A stretch of 43,569 nt of DNA from a bacterium (GTDB lineage: Bacteria; Electryoneota; RPQS01): NCBI GenBank assembly GCA_016721565.1, contig JADKHW010000058.1, forward strand, positions 1 to 43,569, given 5' to 3'. The notes under the pieces are model-generated. The model saw only the letters and a list, made by a program, of their open reading frames with translations, searched no databases and was not told the DNA's origin. A program made the translations under genes and the position numbers. Positions 1-7,112 of this stretch are shown here, in pieces. The first letter of the stretch is position 1, and every line of letters begins with the position of its first letter.

Positions 1-1
1 C

Positions 2-223
2 AACAGCACACTAACCATAACGCTCGACATCCCCTTACATCAAGAAATATCCTTGAGTCTATTCGATATCTTAGGCCGCGAAGCCGCCGTCATCCATCGC
101 GGCAGACTGAACAGCACAACTCTGAACTACACAACTCCCGCTCATCTGTCCAGCGGCATCTACTTCCTCCGCGCCGCCACAAACACAAACTCCACAATGC
201 AAAAAGTTGTATTGCTAAAATAA
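2..223 (+). CDS. C-terminal fragment of a T9SS-sorted secreted protein
   Basis: The frame is open from the window edge to TAA at 221-223, giving 73 residues. It is the second half of a type A sorting domain: the fragment begins just after the PNPFN turn (NSTLTITLDIPLHQE), then has LFDILGREAAVIHRG, then LSSGIYFLRA, and ends in VVLLK. In T9SS organisms this domain is cleaved as the protein crosses the outer membrane. The fragment is close in sequence to the tail of the FG-GAP protein encoded on the opposite strand at 4833-6422 (shared PLHQE, LGRE, RGRL, LSSG), so the missing N-terminus was probably a similar surface protein. That last point is inference. Confidence 0.85.
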   Translation, partial: NSTLTITLDIPLHQEISLSLFDILGREAAVIHRGRLNSTTLNYTTPAHLSSGIYFLRAATNTNSTMQKVVLLK

Positions 224-230
224 TTCTTGT

Positions 231-268
231 CCCCTTCCTCCCTTCACGGGGGAAGGGTTAGTTGGGGG
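231..268. repeat. GC-rich hairpin-forming intergenic sequence
   Basis: A pyrimidine-rich stretch is followed by a G-rich complement (CCTTCCTCCC, a short loop, then GGGGGAAGG), giving an imperfect hairpin 8 bases after the stop of the first gene. It may act as a terminator, although no clean U tract follows. Similar C-rich/G-rich sequence occurs at 23909-23945. Confidence 0.4.
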
Positions 269-317
269 TCTGCCTCCGCTTTTCGATTTTCAATTTTCCA
301 TTTTCTATTTATCTTCA

Positions 318-1433
318 ATGCATTCTCTTCGCGCAAACTTTGTTCTGCTCATCGCAATTGCCGCAACACTGACGTTATTCGGCTGTAAAGGCTCCTCTGG
401 CTCCGCACAATCCGGCGGTCGCCCCGCTCTGAAATTTCCGGTCGAAACGCAAGTCGTAGAAAGCCGTGACAGCTATCGCGTCATTCGCGCCGTCGGTTCC
501 GTCGAAGCCTTCGAAATCGTCCCCGTCACCGCGCGCGTGTCAGGCGTCGTGCACAAAGTCGCGTTCAAAGAGGGCGACCATGTCAATTCAGGCGAAGGGC
601 TAATCGAAATCGAACCCGAGCGCTACGGGCTGAACAAACTCACCGCGCTCGCAAACTTCGACAAAGCCAAAGCCAATCTGCTCGAAGTCAAGAGCGGGCC
701 TCTCGCGCGCCTCGATATCGGCGGCAAAAACCCCGGCTTCGTCAGCGATGAAGAATTGCAAAATTGGAAAACCCGCGCGCTGTCCGCCCGCGCCGATTCC
801 GCGCGCACAGCCGCCGAATACGAACTCGCCAAACTCAATTCGCGCGACGCCCGCGTTCCCGCACCCGTAAGTGGTCTAATCCAATCGCGCCAAGTCAGCA
901 CCGGACAATATATCCAACTCGGCACCGTCATCGGCACGATGATTAGAAAAGATCCTCTGCAACTGAAATTCTCAATTCCCGTGCACGAAGCCGAACCGCT
1001 GACCGTCGGCACCGAAGTAGAATTCCTCGCGCGCGAAACCGTCACCCCGCAAAAGGCCAAAGTCACCGCAATAACAGAGTCTGCTGACCCGCAAACCCGC
1101 ATGGTGCAAGTTATCGCCGAAGTTATCGCCCCCTATCCCGATGCATTGCGCCCCGGCGTATTTGCCGAAGTCACCGCACGTCTCGGCCAACCCTCTTCAC
1201 TTCCCGTCGTCCCGCAAACCGCCATTCGCCCGAGTGAAAAAGGTTTCTTGGCCTACGTCGTAAAAGACTCCACCGTCGAAGAGCGCATCATCACACTCGG
1301 TTTGCAAACCGAAGAAGGCACCGTCGAAATCAAAAGCGGCGTCAACGCCGGTGAAACGCTCGTCATTCGCGGCAACGAAGCCCTGACCAACGGCGCGCTG
1401 ATTCGCGTCAGCAACGGAGCGGCGAAGCAATGA
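318..1433 (+). CDS. RND efflux periplasmic adaptor (membrane fusion protein), lipoprotein
   Basis: The product (371 aa) is the periplasmic adaptor that joins an inner-membrane RND pump to an outer-membrane channel. It has a lipoprotein signal peptide with lipobox LFGC (Cys23). The first barrel-sandwich (lipoyl) half is around residues 62-100 (ARVSGVVHKVAFKEGDHV), followed by a short helical hairpin. The second lipoyl half is near 180-205 (VPAPVSGLIQSRQVSTGQY). Beta-barrel and membrane-proximal domains follow (LRPGVFAEV near 280, VVPQTAI near 297). Length and order fit the AcrA/MexA family. Its stop overlaps the start of the transporter gene by four bases (ATGA), so the two are one translationally coupled operon. 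No TolC-type channel gene is adjacent. Substrate cannot be told from sequence. Confidence 0.92.
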   Translation: MHSLRANFVLLIAIAATLTLFGCKGSSGSAQSGGRPALKFPVETQVVESRDSYRVIRAVGSVEAFEIVPVTARVSGVVHKVAFKEGDHVNSGEGLIEIEPERYGLNKLTALANFDKAKANLLEVKSGPLARLDIGGKNPGFVSDEELQNWKTRALSARADSARTAAEYELAKLNSRDARVPAPVSGLIQSRQVSTGQYIQLGTVIGTMIRKDPLQLKFSIPVHEAEPLTVGTEVEFLARETVTPQKAKVTAITESADPQTRMVQVIAEVIAPYPDALRPGVFAEVTARLGQPSSLPVVPQTAIRPSEKGFLAYVVKDSTVEERIITLGLQTEEGTVEIKSGVNAGETLVIRGNEALTNGALIRVSNGAAKQ

Positions 1434-3334
1434 ACATAACCGAAGTCTGCGTTCGCAAACCCGTCCTCGCGTGGATGCTCATGGCCGGAACAATCTTGTT
1501 CGGCATTGTGGCATTAACGCGCATCGGTATCAGCCAATTCCCCGACGTCGACTTTCCCAATATCTCCGTCAACGTCACATGGGAAGGCGCCGCACCCGAA
1601 GTCATCGAGCACGACGTCGTCGAAATTATCGAAGAAGCCTTAGCACAAGTCGAAGGCATTCGCTCGATAACTTCCTCCGCTCGTCAAGGCAGCGCGTCCG
1701 TCACCATCGAACTCGATCTCTCGCGCAACGTGGACGTCGCACTGCAAGACGTGCAAACCCGCGTTTCGCAAGCGTCACGCAGATTACCGCGCGACATCGA
1801 CCCGCCCACAGTCAACAAATCCAATCCCGAAGACAATCCCATCATGTGGATCGGTCTCTCGGGTCCCTTCCCGCAGCAATACATCAGCGACGTCGCCCGC
1901 TATCAAGTCAAAGAGAAAATTCAAACCATCTCCGGTGTCGGCGAAATCACGATGGGCGGCTGGCTCGAACGCAACGTCCGCCTATGGATTGACGCCACCA
2001 AACTCGACGAACACTCGCTCACCATCACCGACATCTCCAGCGCATTACAAAGAGAGCACGTCGAACTTCCCGCCGGAAGACTTGAGAACAGCGGCCGCGA
2101 AGTCAGCGTGCGCGTCATGGGCGAAGCGCTCGATTTGAAAACGCTCGGTGAAATCGTCATCCGCGACACTCCCGGCGCCGAAGTCTATCTGAAAGACATC
2201 GCAGTCATTGAAGACGGATTCGAAGATGTGCGCCGCATCTCGCGCGTCAACGGCGTTCCCGCGATGGGCTTGGGCATCAAAAAACAACGTGGCGCCAACG
2301 CCGTGGCAGTCGCCAAAGCCGTGCGCGCCGAAATGGCCACGATTCAAAAGACTCTGCCCGAAGGTTTGGAACTCGGCATCAACTTCGACTCGACAGTCTT
2401 CATCGAAGAGTCCGTCAGCGAAATCGAATTCGAGCTGATTCTCTCAGTCATCTTAACCGCGCTCGTCTGTTGGCTCTTCTTAGGCTCCATCTCAAACGCC
2501 ATCAACGTCGTACTCGCCATTCCCATGTCGTTGATGGGCACAATCGCAGTAATCTATTTCTTAGGCTTCACGCTCAACACCTTCACCTTGTTGGGCCTCG
2601 CGCTCGCTGTGGGAATTGTGGTGGACGATGCCATCATGGTCTTGGAAAACATCGTGCGCCACGCTGAGATGGGCAAAGACAAAGTCACAGCGGCGCTCGA
2701 AGGCACAAAAGAGATCACCTTCTCAGCCTTCTCAGCCACGCTCGCCGTCGTTGCGATTTTCATTCCCGTCGTCTTCATGTCGGGCATCATCGGAAAATTC
2801 TTCCTGCAATTCGGCGTCACGCTCTGCGTCGCAATCGTCTTGTCCTACATCGAAGCCGTCACATTCGCCCCCGCCCGTTGTTCGCAAATCCTCGACGTCT
2901 CCCGCGAACACCGCAACAAGCTCGGCGTGTGGGTAGATAGACTCTTCTCCAAAACCGAGAACCGCTATTCGCGCGGCATCGCCAGAGCTTTGAAGCGCCC
3001 CGGCACGGTGCTCGCCAGCGCGTTAATAATTTTCATCGGCTCCGTGTTCGTCTTGCGTTCGCTTCCGAGTGAGTTCGTCCCTTCGCAAGATCAAAGCCGC
3101 TTGATGATCCGCATTCAGACCGCCGTCAGTTCGAGCATGAACGAGACCAACAATCTCTTCCAAGAGGTCGAGAAAAAGTCAACACAATGCCGGAAGTCCA
3201 ACGCACGTTTGCAGTCGTCGGCGGTTTCGGCGGCGGCAGCACCAGCGGCGGTGTCGTCTTCACAACGCTCGCACCTCCCAGCGAGCGCGAATTCACACAA
3301 GCCGAATTCGCCGCCAAATTGCGCAAAGAGCTAA
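1430..3334 (+). CDS. RND efflux transporter, N-terminal piece (frameshifted)
   Basis: First of three pieces of one AcrB/MexB-like (HAE1) proton-driven efflux transporter spanning 1430-4510, about 1,025 aa when joined. It covers TM1, the first periplasmic porter domain (FPDVDFPNISVNVTWEGA near residue 38) and TM2-TM6. TM4 carries the proton-relay aspartates D399 and D400 in VGIVVDDAIMVLENI. Start ATG 1430 overlaps the adaptor stop. The genuine frame runs to about 3178. After EVEKK the reading moves to another frame, where it continues as NTMPEVQRTFAVVG, so one base appears to be missing in the run aaaaagtc. The last ~50 residues of this open frame are therefore not real protein. A sequencing indel is likelier than a true pseudogene. 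Confidence 0.9.
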   Translation: MNITEVCVRKPVLAWMLMAGTILFGIVALTRIGISQFPDVDFPNISVNVTWEGAAPEVIEHDVVEIIEEALAQVEGIRSITSSARQGSASVTIELDLSRNVDVALQDVQTRVSQASRRLPRDIDPPTVNKSNPEDNPIMWIGLSGPFPQQYISDVARYQVKEKIQTISGVGEITMGGWLERNVRLWIDATKLDEHSLTITDISSALQREHVELPAGRLENSGREVSVRVMGEALDLKTLGEIVIRDTPGAEVYLKDIAVIEDGFEDVRRISRVNGVPAMGLGIKKQRGANAVAVAKAVRAEMATIQKTLPEGLELGINFDSTVFIEESVSEIEFELILSVILTALVCWLFLGSISNAINVVLAIPMSLMGTIAVIYFLGFTLNTFTLLGLALAVGIVVDDAIMVLENIVRHAEMGKDKVTAALEGTKEITFSAFSATLAVVAIFIPVVFMSGIIGKFFLQFGVTLCVAIVLSYIEAVTFAPARCSQILDVSREHRNKLGVWVDRLFSKTENRYSRGIARALKRPGTVLASALIIFIGSVFVLRSLPSEFVPSQDQSRLMIRIQTAVSSSMNETNNLFQEVEKKSTQCRKSNARLQSSAVSAAAAPAAVSSSQRSHLPASANSHKPNSPPNCAKS

Positions 3335-4230
3335 ACTCGATCCCCGGCGTCCGCGCCGTCGTGCAAGACTTGTCTCAACAAGGCTTCACCGCGCAGCGCG
3401 GCTTCCCGATTGAATTTTCCATTCGCGGCAGCGATTGGAAAACACTCGAAAAACTTAGCGGCGACATCACGCAAAAACTTTCCGCATCAGGACTCGCCGT
3501 GGACGTGGACACAGATTATAGAATCGGCGTGCCCGAATTGCGCATCGAACCCGACCGCGCGCGCTGTTCAGATTTAGGCATCTCAGTCGAAGATGTTGCC
3601 ACTGCCATCAATGCATTGGTCGGCGGCGAACGCGTCGGCAAATACTCTTCCGGCGGCAGACGTGTGGACGTGCGCATGAGATTACTCGCGGAACAAAGAA
3701 CCGGATTGGACGACATCTCACGCTTAAAAGTTCGCAACCGCAACGGCGACTTGATTCCGCTTTCTTCGCTTGTGACCTATCAAGAACTTCCCGCCTTACA
3801 AGCCGTCACGCGCAAAGACCGCGAGCGCGCCATTTCGATTTTCGCCAACGTCGCCCCCGGCCATTCGCAAAAGGAAGCCATTGACTACGTCGAAAATCTC
3901 ACCAACGAAATGCCGCAAGGCTATCGCACGGTGCTGAGCGGTTCGTCGGTCGCGTTCAAAGAATCGTCGAACAGTTTGCTCTTCGCGTTGTTCATGGGCA
4001 TCATGATTGCCTACATGGTGTTGGCGTCGCAGTTCAATTCCTTCTCGCATCCAATTACGATTCTAACCATCTTGCCGCTCTCCGTCGCCGGAGCCGCAGC
4101 AGCCTTGTTAATTGCAGGCAAGTCGCTGAACATCTTCAGCATGATCGGCCTGTTGTTGTTGATGGGTATCGTCAAAAAGAATTCCATCATTCTCGTGGAC
4201 TACGCCAACCAACAGCGCGCGCGGCCTTGA
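3187..4230 (+). CDS. RND efflux transporter, middle piece (frameshifted)
   Basis: This piece continues the transporter from 1430. It holds the second periplasmic porter and docking region (LRIEPDRARCSDLGISVEDV, residues ~115-135 of this piece) and TM8 to TM10. The TM10 motif MGIVKKNSIILVDYAN contains the lysine equivalent to the proton-relay Lys940 of AcrB. The frame ends prematurely at TGA 4228-4230, just after a cgcgcgcgg dinucleotide repeat. Reading resumes in the next frame as GLDPAEAMKVAGPIRLRPI. An indel within the CG repeat explains the break. Confidence 0.88.
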   Translation: MPEVQRTFAVVGGFGGGSTSGGVVFTTLAPPSEREFTQAEFAAKLRKELNSIPGVRAVVQDLSQQGFTAQRGFPIEFSIRGSDWKTLEKLSGDITQKLSASGLAVDVDTDYRIGVPELRIEPDRARCSDLGISVEDVATAINALVGGERVGKYSSGGRRVDVRMRLLAEQRTGLDDISRLKVRNRNGDLIPLSSLVTYQELPALQAVTRKDRERAISIFANVAPGHSQKEAIDYVENLTNEMPQGYRTVLSGSSVAFKESSNSLLFALFMGIMIAYMVLASQFNSFSHPITILTILPLSVAGAAAALLIAGKSLNIFSMIGLLLLMGIVKKNSIILVDYANQQRARP

Positions 4231-4510
4231 TCCTGCCGAAGCGATGAAGGTCGCAGGTCCGATAAGATTGCGTCCAATCTTGATGACCTCCATCGCCACG
4301 ATGATGGCCGCCATTCCACCCGCGTTAGGCCTTGGAGCCGGAACAGAAATCCGTTCCCCCATGGCCATCTCAGTCATCGGCGGCGTCTTCGTTTCAACTG
4401 CCTTGAGTCTGTTCGTAGTCCCCTCTTTCTATGTAAAACTGGAAAGCTGGTTAGCCAAACTAAGAGTAACAAAAAAATCCGCCGCCGCAAAACCCGTCTT
4501 AGAATCATAA
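4223..4510 (+). CDS. RND efflux transporter, C-terminal piece
   Basis: The final ~95 residues of the transporter begin at GLDPAEAMK immediately after the second frameshift. They contain the conserved LRPILMTSIATMMAAIPP and GLGAGTEIRSPMAISVIGG segments of TM11-TM12, then a short basic cytoplasmic tail ending in KPVLES. TAA at 4508-4510 is followed 30 bases later by a strong terminator, so the adaptor-transporter pair is a complete two-gene unit. Confidence 0.88.
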   Translation, partial: GLDPAEAMKVAGPIRLRPILMTSIATMMAAIPPALGLGAGTEIRSPMAISVIGGVFVSTALSLFVVPSFYVKLESWLAKLRVTKKSAAAKPVLES

Positions 4511-4539
4511 CATCTCACGATTCACCACAAATAAAAAAG

Positions 4540-4562
4540 CCCTCGCACCAGCGAGGGTTTTT
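4540..4562 (+). terminator. Rho-independent terminator of the RND operon
   Basis: A perfect 7-bp stem, CCCTCGC (4540-4546), loop ACCA, GCGAGGG (4551-4557), is followed directly by TTTTT. It is preceded by an A run, so it could also act on the opposite strand. It lies 30 bases after the transporter stop. Confidence 0.9.
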
Positions 4563-4572
4563 CATTTGCTGT

Positions 4573-4785
4573 GGCAGACCTCGGTCTGCCTATCTCACTG
4601 TAGGGGCGGCAGGCGTGCCGCCCGCGCCAAGCAAGAACATATGATGTAAGACGTAGTGGCGGGTCTTGACCCGCCTGCCTTCATTTCTGTCATCCTCTGT
4701 TAGGATCTACCCAAGCACCACGAGAATGATTGCACATCCAACAACGTCAAGTCACCTTGTCATCCTGGAAGGATCTCGCCAAGCA
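4573..4785. repeat. Intergenic array of short hairpin repeats
   Basis: The gene-free stretch 4511-4832 is mostly small inverted repeats. GGCAGACC/GGTCTGCC occupies 4573-4590. The TGTAGGGGCGG element is at 4599-4626. GGCGGGTC/GACCCGCC lies at 4658-4675. Two copies of a TGTCATCCT...AGGATCT...CCAAGCA unit lie at 4688-4716 and 4758-4785, each with a small ATCCT/AGGAT stem. They differ in stem sequence but not in plan. No coding potential was seen. They may be REP-like mobile palindromes or transcript-end stabilisers. Confidence 0.65.
4599..4626 (+). repeat. TGTAGGGGCGG palindromic element, copy 1
   Basis: This 28-base element has fixed outer parts TGTAGGGGCGG and CCGCCCGCG around an 8-base variable core (CAGGCGTG). 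It folds into GGGCGGCA, loop GGCG, TGCCGCCC. The second copy at 18500-18527 (minus) has the same ends and the same stem length but a different inner stem. Changes on both stem sides are compensatory, which points to selection for the hairpin. Confidence 0.7.
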
Positions 4786-4832
4786 AATTCGAGATGTAAA
4801 GCGCATCCCTCCGCTTTCCCTTTTCCATTTTC

Positions 4833-5504
4833 TCATTTCAACAACACAACCTTCCCCAAAACAGATTGCGAATTAGCACTCGCCCGCAAAAAATAAACCC
4901 CACTACTCAAAGCCGCAGGCGCAACATAAGAAATCGTTTGCGACGAAAGTCTCCCCCGATAAACCACATCCACCTCTCTCCCCAACAAATCATACAATGA
5001 AAGCGTCACCTCTTGATGCAACGGCACATCCAACGAAATTGAAAGAGTCGAGTTGAAGGGGTTGGGGAAAACAGAGAGTGAAAATTCTTGTGGAACAATC
5101 GGCGAGTGATCATTCACCGCCAAACCGAAATTCCGATCCCCGGCCACGACAATGATTCTTCCTCTTGCTTCCAACCCGTGATAAGCCGAGAAAAACCAAT
5201 CATCAATCCCGTCGCCGTTGAAATCACCGGCTTCACCGATGCGATACGGATAGTTCATGCCGTCCAACGGACCATCCAACACCCACGCCGGAGTCGTCGG
5301 AAGAGGGCTTCCGCCAAGCCAGACTTCGATGTGGTCAATGGGAGGTTGTTGGTAATCGTAGTAGTGCGCATAATCATCGAATCCATCATCATTGATATCC
5401 CCAATGGTGTGACATAAGCGGCGCCGCAATGCCGTTGCCCCAGATGAACTCATCATCCGTTCAAAATCTAAACTTTCACTGCCAAAATAGACATACTTCC
5501 GCAC
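4833..5504 (-). CDS. FG-GAP repeat T9SS-sorted protein, C-terminal piece
   Basis: C-terminal part of a secreted protein spanning about 4833-6422. Two FG-GAP (integrin beta-propeller) calcium loops are visible, IGDINDDGFDDYAHY and GDFNGDGIDDWFF. A sorting tail follows: FSLSVFPNPFNSTLSI, YDLLGREVDVV, LSSGVYFLRA, KVVLLK. The open frame begins at a GTG (5504-5502), but homologous sequence continues upstream in the same frame across a TAG at 5505-5507 (DINGDNFDDMMTSERLE then the stop). The GTG is therefore probably not a real start. The protein would be exported through T9SS and held at, or released from, the surface. Ligand unknown. Confidence 0.82.
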   Translation of the reverse strand: MRKYVYFGSESLDFERMMSSSGATALRRRLCHTIGDINDDGFDDYAHYYDYQQPPIDHIEVWLGGSPLPTTPAWVLDGPLDGMNYPYRIGEAGDFNGDGIDDWFFSAYHGLEARGRIIVVAGDRNFGLAVNDHSPIVPQEFSLSVFPNPFNSTLSISLDVPLHQEVTLSLYDLLGREVDVVYRGRLSSQTISYVAPAALSSGVYFLRASANSQSVLGKVVLLK

Positions 5505-5527
5505 CTATTCCAGACGCTCCGAAGTCA

Positions 5528-6422
5528 TCATGTCGTCAAAATTGTCACCATTAATATCACCAACAATTCGTCCGTTCCATCAATCCGAGTTCCCCGGGGC
5601 CGCTGATAGACAAGACCGGAATGGAATCCGCTTCTGGCGAGCCTAAAAAAGATATCCATTCTGGACAAATCCTGTGATCCTATAAAGTAACTCATCCCAA
5701 AATCCGAGAATCCGTCACCGTTCACATCCCCAAACCCCATGTGTGCTCGGTTGGGAATATGCTCCCATTCCGGAATCTGGCTGAGCGGAGGAACACCGCC
5801 CAAGTAAAACCCAAAATTCTGCGCACTCAACGGGCGACTCGTATAGTCATCCTTCCCATCACCATTGTAGTCACCGACATTCGTGATATAGATGAGATCT
5901 GTGAGCGTGCCCGACCAATCTGCAAGCGTGTCAAATACGCCGGGGCCGCCTAAAAATAGTGCTGGACTATATCCGTTGCCGACAGACCGTCTGTAGAGAC
6001 TGAGCAATATATCTCGGAAGCCATCTCCATTGAGATCACCACTTGGAACTGTGAATCCGGCATCAAAGGCCGCATCTGACCATCCGTAACGATCGTTCGT
6101 TGTGTCAAATCGACCAAAGTCAATGAAGTCCTCTTCATTTGCATTGTTTCCATAGTACAGCCGAAGGTCTACCGAGTTTTGTGAGCTTCTGACGGTCGTC
6201 AAGATATCATCAAATCCATCTCCGTTTTGATCGCCCAGTGACTGGAAATAAAATGCTCCTATTCGTTGATTGATCTCCCCCGTAACATCCAACAGAAACG
6301 TCGGCTCGTAGGGCTGGGCGCAGATTGGGAGAGCAATACCCCAACACCAAAACAGCGAACCCCACCCGCTTCAAGAGATTGAATACAGATAGAATTCGCG
6401 TCTGAAGAAAATCACACTTCAT
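5528..6422 (-). CDS. FG-GAP repeat T9SS-sorted protein, N-terminal piece
   Basis: N-terminal part of the same protein. FG-GAP calcium loops recur about every 50-60 residues (DQNGDGFDDI, DLNGDGFRDILL, DYNGDGKDDY, DVNGDGFSDFG), as expected for a beta-propeller. From 6292 downward the frame is clean. The signal peptide lies in another frame: ATG 6422-6420 gives MKCDFLQTR, then a hydrophobic FAVLVLG. Removing one G from a GGGG run near 6338 joins this to IALPICAQPYEPTF, a typical cleavage region. A further shift near 5560 links it to the C-terminal piece. Together the two pieces would be about 530 aa. Confidence 0.75.
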
Positions 6423-6536
6423 ACCCCAATCTACACCCACCCCCGCAAATCCGCAAGTCCCTCAATGATAAGCGTCGCGGCGGCAGGTGTCTTCACCTGC
6501 CCCGCTAACCGAGATCTTTGGGGAAGCAGCTATCCT

Positions 6537-6558
6537 CCGCCGAGCGGGGATTTAGCGA
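6537..6558 (+). repeat. 22-base interspersed repeat, copy 1
   Basis: The 22 bases starting CCGCCGAGC and ending GATTTAGCGA recur on the minus strand at 20196-20217 with a single difference (G versus A at position 10). Both copies sit in gene gaps and are flanked by further short inverted sequence (here GGGGATTT...CCCCGAAATCC). Confidence 0.6.
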
Positions 6559-7039
6559 AGGGTCCCCGAAATCCGAGAAATGCCTCCCCAACCCTCATTT
6601 TTCACACAACTCAAGTCATCTCAAGAGTTTACTAAGTTCAATAAAATGAAAATAACACTTGACCATACGTTCAAAGTGTCGTATATTATGGGTATCAAAA
6701 TAACAGCAGGATAGCACTTCGTGAAAAATGGTGCACCACCGAAAACTAACTCCCTGTTTTTCAAACACTCCTGTTCCGCCAATTATTAGCGTTTTACACA
6801 AAAACAACCCCTTACAACCCCCACCTCGCCTCTCCAAATTTCCCCAAAAAAAACGTGGCGACCCTTTCGAGCCGCCGCACCAAATCCAAAGCCCAAGCGC
6901 AGCGCAACGTTGCCCACTTTTCAAGTGGGGCCTCCTGGAATTTCTCACATTGTATAGATCTCGTAAGCCCCAGCCCCAAACTGTCAAATACTCATGTAGT
7001 TGACATCTTGGGTCAATATTGATAAACGATGAATTCTGG

Positions 7040-7068
7040 TTGTCTTCCAGCAACGGTTTAGGTATATT
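7040..7068 (+). promoter_or_regulatory. Sigma70-like promoter for the lamin-tail protein gene
   Basis: TTGTCT at 7040-7045, a 17-base spacer and TATATT at 7063-7068. Transcription would begin near 7075, giving a ~38-base leader with GGAGG at 7103-7107, five bases before the ATG. Confidence 0.5.
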
Positions 7069-7112
7069 TAACCGACTTGCTATGGTAATATCTGTGACAA
7101 CCGGAGGTTAGT

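Larger units (their letters stand above)
6441..7112. other. Long non-coding gap with repeats and possible DnaA-box-like 9-mers
   Basis: No convincing gene is present. A hairpin GGCAGGTG/CACCTGCC lies at 6482-6501. A repeat shared with 20196-20217 lies at 6537-6558. Two 9-mers fit the loose DnaA-box form TTWTNCACA: TTTTTCACA (6598-6606) and TTTTACACA (6792-6800). A one-mismatch copy is on the other strand at 6720-6728. The left half is A+T-rich. The right end carries the promoter and ribosome binding site of the next gene. Two overlapping opposite-strand open frames here show no recognisable protein features. Confidence 0.5.

Noticed and set aside
318..4510. RND pump as a true pseudogene
   Set aside because: Both breaks are single small indels in simple-sequence runs and all key residues (DD in TM4, Lys in TM10) survive.
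4573..4785. CRISPR array
   Set aside because: The units are individually palindromic, differ in sequence, and are not regularly spaced with unique spacers; no cas genes.
5505..5507. TAG reassigned to a sense codon
   Set aside because: TAG ends several intact genes here (31357, 34973, the dehydrogenase at 18523), so errors explain the in-frame TAGs better.
6616..7053. Minus-strand 145-codon frame and overlapping plus-strand frame (6728-7003) in the long gap
   Set aside because: They overlap on opposite strands, lack ribosome sites and signal or domain features, and have a composition (Pro/Arg/Trp/Gly-rich) typical of non-coding C-rich DNA.
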